Source: Closterium sp. Naga37s-1
Lineage: Eukaryota > Streptophyta > Zygnematophyceae > Desmidiales > Closteriaceae
Direction: 5' to 3'
Assembly: GCA_947471745.1 (NCBI GenBank)
Contig: CANJKZ010000172.1
Coordinates: 1,818,501-1,882,500, forward strand
Length of the DNA: 64,000 nucleotides
Part shown: piece after piece, positions 45,290 through 60,405 of the stretch
Position numbering within the stretch: the first letter of the stretch is position 1
Layout of the letters: each line of letters begins with the position of its first letter
Translations under genes and position numbers: made by a program
The notes under the pieces: generated by a model
Told to the model about the DNA's origin: nothing
Seen by the model: the letters and a program-made list of their open reading frames with translations, nothing else
The model's database searches: none

Positions 45290-45900
45290 GCGGCTCGGGT
45301 GGCTCGGCTGTAGTGCGGCTCGGCGGCTCGGCTGCTGGGCGGCTCGGCGGCTCGGCTGCTGGGCGGCTCGGCGGCTCGGCTGCTGGGCGGCTCGGCTGCT
45401 GGGCGGCTCGGCTGCTGGGCGGCCCGGCTGCAGGGCGGCTCGGCTGCTGGGCGGCTCGGCGGCTGGGCGGCTTGGTTGCTGGGCGGCTCGGCGGGGCCGC
45501 TGAGAGGGCGGCGTCCGGGGCCGCTGGGAGGAGGCGGCGGGGCCGCTGAGAGGAGGCGGCGGGGCCGCAGGTAGGTGGCGGGGCCGCTAGTAGGTGGCGG
45601 GGCCGCATGTAGGTGGCGGGGCCGCTGGTAGATGGCGGGGCCGCACAGGCAAGTGGCGGGGCCGCGGAGGTAGGTGGCGGGGCCACACAGGGAGGTGGCG
45701 GGGCCGCGGAGGTAGGTGGCGGGGCCGCACAGGTAGGTGGCGGGGCCGCGGAGGTAGGTGGCGGGGCCGCACAGGTAGGTGGCGGGGCCGCGAAGGTAGG
45801 TGGCGGGGCCGCACAGGTAGGTGGCTGGCGCGACGGGCGCGACGGGCGCGACGGGCGCGACGGGCCGAAAGGGCGGCGCGAAGGGCCGTAGGGGCGGCGC
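45290..45900 (-). repeat. Minisatellites in the leader of Copia J
   Basis: Two repeat blocks: GGCTCGGCTGCTGGGC units (about 45300-45500) and a unit of about 33-42 bp around GTAGGTGGCGGGGCCGCACA (about 45570-45830), then CGACGGGCG units (45830-45870). They lie between the primer-binding site and the Gag start, as in A, E and G. Confidence 0.85.
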
Positions 45901-45984
45901 AACTCGGGCCGGAGCAAAACGCGCTCCGGGCAGGAAAAAAAAATAATTTCGTGGTGGTGGGCCCTAGGAATCGTTCCCACTAGG

Positions 45985-46001
45985 GAACCTGCTCGATACC
46001 A
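45985..46001 (-). other. Primer-binding site of Copia J
   Basis: Reads TGGTATCGAGCAGGTTC on the minus strand, directly inside the 5' LTR. It is an initiator-Met-type site variant. Confidence 0.82.
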
Positions 46002-46126
46002 TGATAAGAAACGAGGAATGAAATGACTAAGTGAAAGTTGGGTACAAATAGCAAACCCTAGAAAACTGTACCCCATATGTGCCACCCCACTATAGCCTAC
46101 AGTAGCTATGTCATATAAATCTGACA
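46002..46126 (-). repeat. 5' LTR of Copia J (125 bp)
   Basis: Same termini and length as 38926-39050 with two differences by eye. Target duplication CGAGC follows at 46127-46131. Confidence 0.92.
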
Positions 46127-46131
46127 CGAGC

Positions 46132-47335
46132 TTCACTCTCTTGACTTCGGCACAGCTTTCCTACAGGGCAGCCTACACGAGGAGATCTGGCTGCGCCGTC
46201 CTCCTGGATTTACTGGGTCGTTTCCTGCTGGTACCTAGTGGAGCCTCCAACCACCAGTCTACGGTCTCCGCCAGGCGCCTCATGAGTGGCACGACACACT
46301 GAGGACGACACTTGCGGCACTTGGGTTTGCTCCTTCGACTGCAGATCCGTCGCTGTTTCTCCGCACTGACACTTCGCTGCCGCCGTTCTACATCCTCGTG
46401 TACGTCGACGACTTGGTTTTTGCCACTGCTGACACTGAGGCACTCGCCCTTGTGAAGTCGGAGCTGCAGAAGAGACACACGTGCACAGACCTGGGTGAGC
46501 TGCGCAGCTACCTTGGCTTGCAGATCATCCGGGACAGAGCACGGTGCACCAGGTCCTTCAGCGCTTCGGCTTCACTTGGTCCTCGCCAGAGTCCACTCCT
46601 CTGGCTACCGGTCACTTGCTCTCAGCTCCACCTTCGGACGAGTCTGTAGAGCCGAGTGGCCCGTACCCAGAGCTAGTGTGCTGCCTCATGTACCTGATGA
46701 CCTGCACTCGTCCTGACCTTGCGTACCCTCTTGGCCTTCTGGCACGCTACGTGGCTCATGGTAGGCACCGAAAGGTGCACTGGGATGCTGCAAAGAGGGT
46801 ACTGCGTTACTTGTGCAGTACATCGGGCATGGGGCTCGTGCTTGGAGGGTGGGGTCCAGTTGTCCTCACTGGACACTCAGACGCTTCGTGGGTTGTCGAC
46901 CTGACTACGCAGCGGTCGTCTCAGGGTTACACGTTCAGCCTTGGCTCCGGCTCTGTTTCTTGGCGGTCTACCCGGTCGTCTTCTGTTCTCAGCTCCAGTT
47001 GTGAGGCTGAGATCTACGCGACAGCCATGGCTGCACAGGAGTTACGCTGGCCCACCTACCTGCTGACCAACTTGGGAGAGCGGCCTCGTTCTCCTCCAGT
47101 ATTGGAATTGCCTTGTGTCAGGAGCACAGACTGGAGCACAGAACGAAGCACATTGCTCTGCGTTACTTCCTTGCTCGAGAGTTGCATCAGCGTGGTCAGC
47201 TTCGTCGTGCTTACGTGGCCACTTGGGCCAACACTGCTGATATATTCACCAAGGCACTTCAGCCTTGTGATCATCAGCGCTTCTGTACTGTGTTGGGCCT
47301 TGTGCGTGTTTTGCCTCACTTGCTCACTGCTTGAC
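46132..47335 (+). pseudogene. RT remainder and RNase H of Copia I
   Basis: Resumes right after J's target duplication with the TAFLQG-type block, then FYILVYVDDLVFATADTEAL (about 46385-46440), LTGHSDASWVVDLTTQRSSQ, SSCEAEIYATAMAAQELRW, and the NTADIFTKAL block near 47230. The fossil is broken. Confidence 0.88.
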
Positions 47336-47578
47336 TTTGCTTGTACTGTGACCTATATATATACCTGCATGCTTACTCTTGCTAGATAGTGATCACTGTA
47401 CTGTTTGCTGTCTTTTATATAACTCTGCATGTGGACCGGCCTTGTGGCCATTTGCTTGTGCTTAGAGTGTGTGGTGACTTCGTTATCCACCGTGAGCTTG
47501 CTTTTGCTTTGCTCTTCTCTTGACTGGTCTTGTGGCCATTGTTTGCTCTGGCTATTCCCCACTTCGCCTATGGGGGTG

Positions 47579-47712
47579 TGTCAAAATATGTGTATTAACT
47601 TGTCTAGGCAATATAGGGGCTAGCCTTAGGGGGTACAGTTCTCACCTCGACACTCTTGTTTGTACCCCATCCTAGACCTAATGAATCACCTTTTCTCCTA
47701 ACTCTCTCAACA
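47579..47712 (+). repeat. 3' LTR of Copia I (134 bp)
   Basis: Starts TGTCAAAATATG after CCTATGGGGGTG and ends CTCTCAACA, followed by a run of G. Its sequence is more divergent from the other LTRs of the group. Confidence 0.8.
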
Positions 47713-49782
47713 GAATGGGGGGGGGGAGGGAGAGCAGGTACACGGGAAATCCGGAGAAGGTTCCAAACCCGTTCGCTAGGAATACGGGCTAGGAAAAAAC
47801 CAGCCCTGAAAATCTCTGAGCTGAGTTGAAACGAACCCTGAATTCCCAGGGAAAACGGGCAAATGCCCGTGAATTGACAGGCCTGGTGGGGATGCGAACC
47901 TTCACGCGATAGGACTGAGCCAGTACACTGAAAACATTTATTACATTTTTTACATTTTTTTCATTTTCTACTTCACTAATATGAGTCTTCACTCAAAATA
48001 ACAAAAATATGTGGGGTGCTGAAATGTGGGGGGGGGACCTTGAAAAATATTTTCCAGCTATAACAGGGCATACCTTATCAAAAATAGAATATCAAAACGC
48101 GGGCAGAGGGTTTAGAATATCAAAACTCTAGTAAACTCAAATTCGGCAACTCCTATTGCGCTTTCAAGCCTATGCAAGGATGGAGGGAAGAGAAGGTCCA
48201 CCAAGAAACGCGCAACAGACCCACGTCCCGCACCTTGTAGTCCCTCTGTAAGGTTTCTAGGTCGTGCTCCTGGCAGGTGGGAGGGAAGGTGCACGAGCAG
48301 GAGGGAGTGGAGAGGCGGTGGGTGTGCACGAGAAAGAAATGGAGGGACAGGAGAGACACATGGGGGGGGAGAGGAGGGGTACATGCGAGGGGCAGGAGAA
48401 GCACATGGGGAGGGAGAGGGGGGGTAGATGGGAGAGGCAGGTTAGATGGTAAAATGGAGGAGAGGAGCACATGGGAAAAGCGAGAGGAGCAGGGCAAAGG
48501 GTGGGGGGAAGCAGGGCAGAGGATGAGGGGAAGAAAGCAGAGGCTGCAGGAAGGAATGAGGAGAAAAAGGGCATCGCATTGAATGCAGCTGCTGTTGCAT
48601 GTTACTGAGAGGCTACCATATCCCTCTAACTCCCCTCATCTCCCACGTCTCCAAATGCCAAGCGGCTCTCACCTCTCATTCTAGTCAACTCATCCCCCGA
48701 GCTCACCTGGCGTGTGTCACCCACTTCTCAGAGGGTGGGGGGAAGCATGGCATATGACGGGGGGAAGCAGGGAAGAGGGTGGGGGGAAGGAGGGAAGGGG
48801 ATGGGGGGAAGCAGGGAAGAGGGTGGGGGGAAGCAGGGAAGGGGAAGAGGGGAAGCAGGGAAGGGGATGGGCGGAAGCAGGGAAGGGGATGGGGGGAAGC
48901 AGGGAAGGGGATGGGGGGAAGCAGGGAAGGAAATGTGGGGTAGCTTACCTCTCCCTCCGTCCTTGGCCCCCTCTGTCCCTCCCCCACTTTTCTTACCCCC
49001 TTCTGTCACTCCGCTTCTCTGTCCCGGATGGAAACGCGGATGACTTTGGGAAGCGCGAGTAACAGGGAGGCAAGGGCAACGACGGGACGCGCGGGCGACG
49101 AGGGGAGGCGAGGGCGGCGAGGGTTGGCAAGGGTGATGAGGGGAAGCGCGAGCGACGAGAGGGAATGTCGGTGACTAAGGGAGGTGAGGGCGGCGAGGAT
49201 CGGTGCGGGTCGACGAGGGTGATGAAGGGTGCGCGGGTGACGATCTGAAGCGCGGTATGTTCACTATCAGCGATTGCGACGAGGGGATGTGTGGTTGACG
49301 TGGGAAAGCGCGGGCGACTATGTGAACATATGCGACCAGAGGGTCGGCAAGGGTGATGAGGAAAGCGGTCTGACGTGGTCGACGAGCTGGAACACATGCG
49401 ACTAGCGGCAGCGTGCGTCACGCGAACCTGTACGGCATTCGCGTGAGCAACCCGTGCCTAAAACGGTACGATCGTGACACGAGGCTGAACCGAAGCAAGT
49501 GTGACAAGAGCCTGTGTGTGCGACGCGAGCTTGAATGCAAGACAGGAGTAACGCGAACATCGTTCACTAACGTAAGTGCCGCGGGTGAACGGGTTGTAAC
49601 ACGAGACTGGTGACGTGAGGGGGAGATCGGAGCGTGCACTAACTAAGATGGTTGAGGTGGATGCCTATATTTCTTTCCGCACAAAAAAAAAAAAACCTAT
49701 CAACGACCCCCTTTTGCCAACTAGCGCTAGTTTTTGCCTTGGAGCCTCCTAGTCTATGAGTACTACTTGGTAAGCAAGTTAT
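47713..49782. other. Non-coding stretch with G-rich simple repeats
   Basis: No gene is supported. 47713-48170 has A/T-rich patches and G runs. 48260-48560 is purine-rich (GGGAGAGG, CACATGGGGA words). 48755-48935 is a G-rich minisatellite (separate entry). 49060-49350 repeats GGCGACGAGGGG/GGTGATGAGG words, and 49420-49620 repeats ACGCGAAC/ACACGAG words. The long open frames follow from low complexity and have no domain similarity. Confidence 0.6.
48755..48935 (+). repeat. G-rich minisatellite, unit about 22 bp
   Basis: Roughly eight units of AGCAGGGAAGGGGATGGGGG type. Closely spaced G runs on the plus strand could form G-quadruplexes (inference). Confidence 0.8.
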
Positions 49783-50921
49783 GGCGGTGTTCGCCAGCAC
49801 ATGCGTATTTGAAAAAAAAAAATGACGGCATCACAATGGCCACGGCATCGGGAAGCGGGGCCGGAACCCTCCGAGGAGGTTTGGGCGAAATGCCACTCAC
49901 GAAATTTCCCGCCCCGAAATGGGAAACGTGACAACCGCATACGGAACCTGCCTCCCCACCTTCCCCCAAATGGCCCAAACAGCCAATGATGTCGCCATCC
50001 CACTGCAGTCCACTGTGGTCCTCTGTGCAGCAATGATTGCCATGGCCCTGTTCTGTTGGCGCATAAGGGGTGCTCAGCCCTAACGTTGAACATTCTCGGA
50101 ATGCGCATAACAAGGCTTAAAGCCCACGTCGAGCCTCCCAAATCGTTATTGTCTCCCGAACCTCTGGTGCGGGAGTTGTGCGCGCATTACTCATGCGTGC
50201 GCAAGAACGCATAACTCTCTGTGCGCTGAGAAAATTCCACGAGCTTGGTTTCACTGGCAATTTTCCCGCATGGCCTGTGCGAGCCCTATGCGCTCGTCGA
50301 GGGGGGAATGAAGAGACGCACAACAAATAACGGGCAGATACAAACGCCCGGTTTGGGGTATTGTTTTGGTGGAATACTCATCCTAAAAAAAATCCAACGG
50401 CTATCCAGTAAGACTGCCACATCCAGTGCATCAGTTAGCAAAATTTTGACTTTTGAAGAGTGCCAGGGCAGTGTGTAACAACATTTTTTTGGGCACACGG
50501 GAGAAAAAAGTTCTTTTTTTTGTCGATTAGTAAACCCTTCGACGAGGATTCAGGCCCTCCCTTCCTTTCGAGGAAAACGCTGCCCGCAGTACCTGTGCGG
50601 CAGCTGCGAATGGCCTGTGCGCAAACAGAACAGGGCCCATGGGATGGCATGGGACTCTCGTTTGCCCGGGGAAGAAATTACTTCCCCATTTCCGAATGCC
50701 ATGATGCCGTCCGAAATTTGAGAAAAGTGAGGGCGTTTTCTAGGCACCAGAGATTCCATTTGGGTCGGGCGGCATGAGAGGCTCGGCAGCATTTTTACGG
50801 GCTGACCAGCCTGACGGAGCTTAACGAACCCTAACTGACGGGATTAGGAAGGCGAGACTGACCTTCCTGATCCCGTCGTTTCCCGTTGTTTTTGCTTTCA
50901 AAGGTGCTGGCGAACACCGCC
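49783..50921. mobile_element. Candidate non-autonomous DNA transposon (1139 bp, 18-bp TIRs)
   Basis: GGCGGTGTTCGCCAGCAC at 49783-49800 is matched by its exact reverse complement at 50904-50921. Inside, the similarity continues imperfectly (TTTGAAA, an A/T run, then ACGGSATCA on both arms). A TAT triplet flanks both ends (49780-49782 and 50922-50924) as a possible 3-bp target duplication. No transposase domain is recognised inside, so it would be a MITE-like passenger. Length, TIR and a 3-bp duplication suggest a PIF/Harbinger-like type, but TAT is not the usual TWA target, so the superfamily stays open. Confidence 0.6.
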
Positions 50922-52306
50922 TATGTGAGTGGTGAACAGTACATATGGTTGGCGATCATCGCGTCAGTTCCGTTTTTGGGCACTCAGGTTCCGTTGTCGC
51001 AGGACGATTGCCTGGGGTCGCGAGAGTTTCTTCAAAACAAGTAGGGTAACCCTGTTTTTGGCGATTTCAAGTTAAAGAATCTTGAACTTGAAAATTACCA
51101 TGCTGTACTCGGGCTTTAAAATATCACTCTTGAATTGATATCCCCAAAAAGTGAAACTGATTATATAGGGTTGCTACGCAACCCAACAAAACTAAGGAAG
51201 AAAATGCATGAGAAAGTAAATAAAGATAAGGCTAGCCGTCGTACTCTCACAGAATGTGGTGAATGGCGAGCGGAGAAGAGGCAGAGCGAGAAGCCTTGGG
51301 GTTAGGGCCTATGTTATCAGGATAATTTATCATGATTCTCCTGAATTCAGGATAGGTGTCGTGTGCTTCTCCTGGAAAAACAGCATAAGGGAATTACTTG
51401 TCCTGTAAAATCAGCATAATGGTTATTTTGCGTACTGGAAACTCAGGATAACGCTGAAGGTTCAGCCCTGACGACTCAGGATAGTGTCGAATCTCGCCCT
51501 AAAGCGAGATGTACTGTACGAAAAAATTCATGGGTTTCGGGGCCTAAAGTGTACACGGGCGAACACCTCAAACATAGGACGCATCGGGAATCGAGCAGGC
51601 GACTGGTCGTATAATAAGCTGTCGTTTTACACGCTACCACACTTCCTGTACCCTAAGTTGGAGAACAAAGCTATGACTCCTTCTTTCGGAGCTTTGCTTC
51701 CACGATGTCCACCGCCACCTTCGCCATCTGCTGTAACAGTTTTGCACAATGCAGCTGCCAGCGACTTGCACTGCCAGCCACTTGCAGCTGCACCCCAGCA
51801 TTGCACACTTCGGATGTGTAGGGCATTTCGATCACCGCTAACATAACACGCGCGAAATATACAGGATTGTACGAAATGTAGCACTGAACTGCCAGAATAC
51901 TGTCAAATGTAGCACTGACATTTCAGGATACCTCACCCTGTGCAGCCCTAACAATTCAGGGCAAATTCTGATTTCCTAATAACTGCCCTGAGGCCTCAGT
52001 GTACCCCCAAACGAATCTGAGGGCCTGCTTGGGGTGGTCGGGGAGGGAGTGGAGGAGACAGCAGGGCAGCTCGCTGCGTGCTGTGGAGAGATCAAGGTCG
52101 AAACCGAGGGCCTTGGGATCTTGCTTTGGTGCACTTGGTTGGATTCGCCTTCGCGCGTAGTACTGTGCGTTGAAGTAGGTCACTCCTGAACTCCCCGCCT
52201 GAGCTGGTTCGCCCTGGCTTGTCGGCCCAAACCACTAAGGGCGTGTCACCTCGGGTGGTAACCAGCTGTTCGAATTTCGAGATTCTGGAGGTTGACTGTG
52301 GTACAG
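50922..52306. other. Non-coding stretch with CAGGATA words and an LTR-end fragment
   Basis: No gene is supported. 51235-51254 repeats the terminal 20 bases of the solo LTR at 24631-24998 (ending CTCTCACAGAA), so an LTR end of that family lies here; its other end was not found. 51310-51500 and 51890-51970 contain many CTCAGGATA, CAGCATAA and TTCAGGATA words. The segment AAACGAATCTGAGGGCCTGC near 52010 matches a stretch near 20290. Confidence 0.5.
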
Positions 52307-52769
52307 TACATTTTGTATAAGAACCCGTTTGGTTCAGTACGGTGCTTGTTCGAACAAGCCCTTTTGAACGTCCGAGGTGACACGCCCTAACGAGTCTCCT
52401 CGGAATTCTCGTTCCAAGCCAGATTTCGCCAAGCTCGTTCGCCATCCCTTGACTCGCTACGTACATTTTGTATAAGAACCCGTTTGGTTCAGTACGGTGC
52501 TTGTTCGAACAGACCCCTTTGAACGTCCGAGGTGACACACCCTAACGAGTCTCCCCGGAATTCTCGTTCCAAGCCAGATTTCGCCAAGCTCGTTCGCCAT
52601 CCCTTGACTCGCTACGTACATTTTGTATAAGAACCCGTTTGGTTCAGTACGGTGCTTGTTCGAACATACCCCTTTGAACGTCCGAGGTGACACGCCCTAA
52701 CGAGTCTCCCCGGAATTCTCGTTCCAAGCCAGATTTCGCCAAGCTCGTTCGCCATCCCTTGACTCGCTA
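52307..52769. repeat. Tandem array: three copies of a 155-bp unit
   Basis: The unit starts TACATTTTGTATAAGAACCC at 52307, 52462 and 52617 and ends GACTCGCTA at about 52769. Copies are nearly identical, with a few base differences (for example AACAAGCCC, AACAGACCC, AACATACCC). They are contiguous without spacers. The open frames they create on the minus strand repeat with the array and match no known family. Confidence 0.92.
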
Positions 52770-53483
52770 ATTGCCTGGCAAAAGTTACTTCGCTGAAGTT
52801 ACTTGGGTCTGAACTTTTGAAAGTATTTTGTGGGACAAGAATTTTGTTTTGGGATTTGCTTCCCTGTCTAGGTTATACGCAGAAGAGGGACGTGATTTTC
52901 TGGGTAGGAGTTTTGGGGTGTAGTCCCTCCAGTCCGACTGGGGAGTGGGATCCGCCAGTGGGAGGGAAGGGAGCCGAGCCCTTGCTCGTGCCTCAGAAGC
53001 TGCTAGGCAGTTCTTCCAGACCGACTGGCCCGGTCGGACTGGAGTGCCTCCCGAACAGCGCCTTGGTGTTCCCACCCCCAGCTCCTCCATCCCCTGACCG
53101 TCGCCCTTTCCCGTAAAGGAGGGTGGCGGAGGGCAAGGCCACGGCAGGTTGGATTGCCGGAGAAGGTACGGGAGGGGGAAAGGTTCCTTCGTGAGGGTAC
53201 GACTGTTCTGCAACCATTTCCTTTCGATTAGGTTTGGACGAAAACGGGAGCCTCGGCATCGTTTTCCGGGCTGACCGCACTTTCTGACCAAAAAACGCAG
53301 AGCCAGGAAGCTACCTTCCCCATCCCCTGCCCTCCGTTGTGCCTGCGGAACAGCACCACCGCCGTTTGTCCCACCTTCACTAATCGAGGCATGCGGAACA
53401 CGCCGCCCTGATCCTCCGCGCTGCTGCTGGCTGGACCTTTCACCGCGCCTCGCGACGGCGGCTCAAAGCTTCCGCTGGCGGCC
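52770..53483. other. Intergenic and upstream region of the FAS1 receptor-kinase gene
   Basis: No gene is supported. It contains complementary words around AGTCCGACTGG/CCGGTCGGACT (52930-53045) that could form a hairpin. The stretch CCGGGCTGACC near 53265 resembles one near 50801 inside the DNA transposon candidate. The last 150 bases before the ATG at 53484 are GC-rich and would hold the 5' leader and core promoter. No TATA box stands out. Confidence 0.45.
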
Positions 53484-58408
<4,925 letters not shown>

Positions 58409-58449
58409 ATTGAATTGAATCATCCCCGCCTGGCAAGTGTCGTAGTGTG

Positions 58450-58455
58450 AATAAA
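58450..58455 (+). terminator. Candidate poly(A) signal of the receptor-kinase gene
   Basis: AATAAA begins 42 bases after the stop codon. It is the only such hexamer noticed before the Gypsy LTR at 58622. Confidence 0.55.
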
Positions 58456-58621
58456 AAACTGGTAGTCGTTGAGACTTGGAAGTGGAAGGTACCGTATCAT
58501 AATTACTAGAGGGTATGTTTCTTCTACCCACAGAACACATGCCGTAACCTTAATCCCCGAGATTCAAGACCGGAAGAGGAGAGCATTCTATCACTTTCAA
58601 GGCACAAAAAGAAATGTACCA

Positions 58622-58880
58622 TGTTACCCTAGGAAAAGGTCGCGCTGATTGATTTATGCCAAGCTTATTGCCCATCTTAGATTTTTTTTTTTTAAGTTAT
58701 GTCCGGGCCTCCGCCTCGACATTTTCCCAAACCTCGGTTCCAGGCCCGTCGCGCGTCACCCACAGTTCATTACCGTTACCACTGTAGTTTCGCTATATAT
58801 TCTTCGCTCATGCCTTCGCTCATTGTACTCTTGCTTCGATAGTGCAATTCTCGTTCGATCACTCAATTGCACTCGTAACA
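58622..58880 (+). repeat. Putative 5' LTR of Gypsy K (259 bp)
   Basis: Starts TGTTACCC and ends CTCGTAACA, giving inverted ends TGTTAC/GTAACA. A TATATAT box lies at 58794-58800. The primer-binding site follows after two bases. The left edge is inferred from the terminal motif only, since the partner LTR is outside the window. Confidence 0.65.
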
Positions 58881-58882
58881 CT

Positions 58883-58895
58883 TGGTATCAGAGCC
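58883..58895 (+). other. Primer-binding site of Gypsy K
   Basis: TGGTATCAGAGCC, the initiator-Met-type site, two bases after the LTR. Confidence 0.88.
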
Positions 58896-59064
58896 TACGA
58901 TCTCTTCTCGGACCGCACCCACACCTTCGTTTTCCCCACTATCTCAATTTTTTGGGGGGGGGTAGACGTCTCTCAGCGACACAGCACCGCCGCTCGTAGT
59001 GCTCTCTCGTAAGCACGCACGGCCACGACAGAGGCTCTCGTTGAGTTTGCCCGACACCCCCGCC

Positions 59065-60243
59065 ATGGCCAAATTCACTCTCGCGACACTGACGCAGGAG
59101 CAACTCGACCGTCTCGTGCGCCAAGTTGAGGAGTCGGCGCTCGAAATTGCGACGCTCACGGCGGAACGTGACTCCACGCGTCAGCAATCCACGGTGAATA
59201 CTCCGGCGCCACCACACGCACCTGCAAATGCACCTACACAATCGGAGGAGCCGATCATCATTTCATCAGGCACACCGACACAGAATGACAGCGTGGGACA
59301 ACGCTCAGGCGCAGCCAGTGATGGCGCCACCCACTCGATGCCTGGCATGGAAAGGAACAGGGCCGCGCCAAGCCCAAGGGAGCCTCGCGAAGCCCGTCGG
59401 CACGTGGAATTTGCGGCGACAAGCGGCGACCACGCCATCATGGCGCCAATGCCACTCAAGCCGCAGCGCCCGCCTTGTTTCGACCCGAGTCAGCGTGGAG
59501 GTCCGACGGTTCAGTCGTGGGTCTTCACGATGAACGTATTCTTCGACGCAAATTATGTCGAGTCGGACGCAGCGAAGATTAGATACGCCGTCTCGCTGCT
59601 GAGAGGCCCCGCCATGGACTGGTGGCGAGTCATCGTGACGTCGCCACGCGCCTACGAGCCACCGTCGCAAGAGGAAGGGCCCACGGGTCCAGCCGTCACC
59701 TGGAGATCATTCTGCGAAACCGCCCAGTACAGCACGTGGGATGCGTGGTACGCAGAACTTCGGGCGCGTTTCGAGCCAATCGCGGCTTCTATTTCGGCGC
59801 GTCAGAAACTGCGTACTTGGCGGCAGCTCGGGTCGGTCCAAGACTACACGACCGGTTTTCTCGCATTATGCGAGCAAGTCGGCTACATGCACGAAGCCGA
59901 GCGGGTGGACCGTAACGTCGGAGGGCTGAAGCCGGACATCTCGCACGAAATCATGCTACGCGGACTCTCGAATTTCAACGAGATTCTCGCGCTCGCCGAG
60001 AAAATCGACATTTTGCGCCGTCCGAGACCGGGGTCCTACTACGGGCATCGCCTTCGGGGGCCGATCGAGCACGCCACCGTACATGCCGTTGCGACAAATG
60101 CAGCTGCCGCGCCGTTTAAGGGGCGCTGCTTTGCTTGCAACAGGCCGGACCATCGCAAGAGTGAGTGCCCAGAGGAGCTGAGGCGCCGCGGAGCAGAGCA
60201 GGGGAGGGAGTCTCCAAGGCAGGGAAACGCCAGCAGTCAGTAG
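59065..60243 (+). CDS. Gag of Gypsy K
   Basis: ATG at 59065 starts MAKFTLATLTQEQLDRLVRQ, with a probable coiled coil over the first 40 residues. The retrotransposon-gag domain lies around FTMNVFFDANYVESDAAKIR, LLRGPAMDWWRVIV and RARFEPIAASISARQKLRTW (about 59520-59820). It ends with a CCHC zinc knuckle CFACNRPDHRKSEC (C-x2-C-x4-H-x4-C, about 60130-60170). The usual length and order of a Gypsy Gag are present. Confidence 0.9.
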   Translation: MAKFTLATLTQEQLDRLVRQVEESALEIATLTAERDSTRQQSTVNTPAPPHAPANAPTQSEEPIIISSGTPTQNDSVGQRSGAASDGATHSMPGMERNRAAPSPREPREARRHVEFAATSGDHAIMAPMPLKPQRPPCFDPSQRGGPTVQSWVFTMNVFFDANYVESDAAKIRYAVSLLRGPAMDWWRVIVTSPRAYEPPSQEEGPTGPAVTWRSFCETAQYSTWDAWYAELRARFEPIAASISARQKLRTWRQLGSVQDYTTGFLALCEQVGYMHEAERVDRNVGGLKPDISHEIMLRGLSNFNEILALAEKIDILRRPRPGSYYGHRLRGPIEHATVHAVATNAAAAPFKGRCFACNRPDHRKSECPEELRRRGAEQGRESPRQGNASSQ

Positions 60244-60405
60244 GAAATCGGGCCAACTACTGACGAGACTGCCTGCTCGCCCAACCCCACCGACCCTCAC
60301 CGAGTCACAGTACCGATTCATGCTATCGATCGGGCTCAGACGAATAAGGAGGGTACAGCGACGGATTGCCCAGTACTGATCCATAGGAAAATACAGGGAG
60401 CAGTA

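Larger units (their letters stand above)
38926..46126 (-). mobile_element. Copia J, full-length short-LTR element inserted in Copia I
   Basis: 7201 bp on the minus strand with 125-bp LTRs at both ends and an exact target duplication CGAGC (38921-38925 and 46127-46131). All parts are present: primer-binding site, repeat leader, Gag, protease, integrase, linker, RT, RNase H and polypurine tract. It looks almost whole, with only one or two breaks apparent. The LTRs differ at 2 of 125 positions by eye, so it is recent. It is the best reference copy of the short-LTR group in this window. Confidence 0.94.
35140..47712 (+). mobile_element. Copia I of the short-LTR group, 5'-truncated, with J inserted
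   Basis: Plus-strand element starting abruptly in the Gag zinc-finger region after the minisatellite and ending at its 3' LTR (47579-47712). Parts: Gag end, protease, integrase, repeat linker and RT start (35148-38925), then RT remainder, RNase H and 3' LTR (46132-47712). J (38926-46126) splits it in RT with target duplication CGAGC. It is broken in many places. The 5' LTR, leader and most of Gag are missing. Confidence 0.88.

Noticed and set aside
45147-46136. Pro/Ala-rich minus-strand frame running from the J LTR through its leader
   Set aside because: It crosses the LTR and the primer-binding site and consists of leader minisatellite. The Gag ATG is at 45213.
47880-47960. Possible tRNA-like segment (GGGATGCGAACCTTCACGCG)
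   Set aside because: No cloverleaf with acceptor and anticodon stems could be formed by eye.
48993-49421. Minus-strand open frame of about 142 codons rich in Ser, Pro and Arg
   Set aside because: Lies in GGCGACGAGG-type low-complexity DNA with no domain similarity. Other frames are similarly open.
52307-52769. CRISPR-like repeat array
   Set aside because: Only three contiguous 155-bp copies, no spacers, eukaryotic context.
52795-53370. A second copy of the DNA transposon seen at 49783-50921
   Set aside because: Shares only short words (CGGGCTGACC, ACCACCGCCG-like end). No matching terminal inverted repeat was found at the left side.
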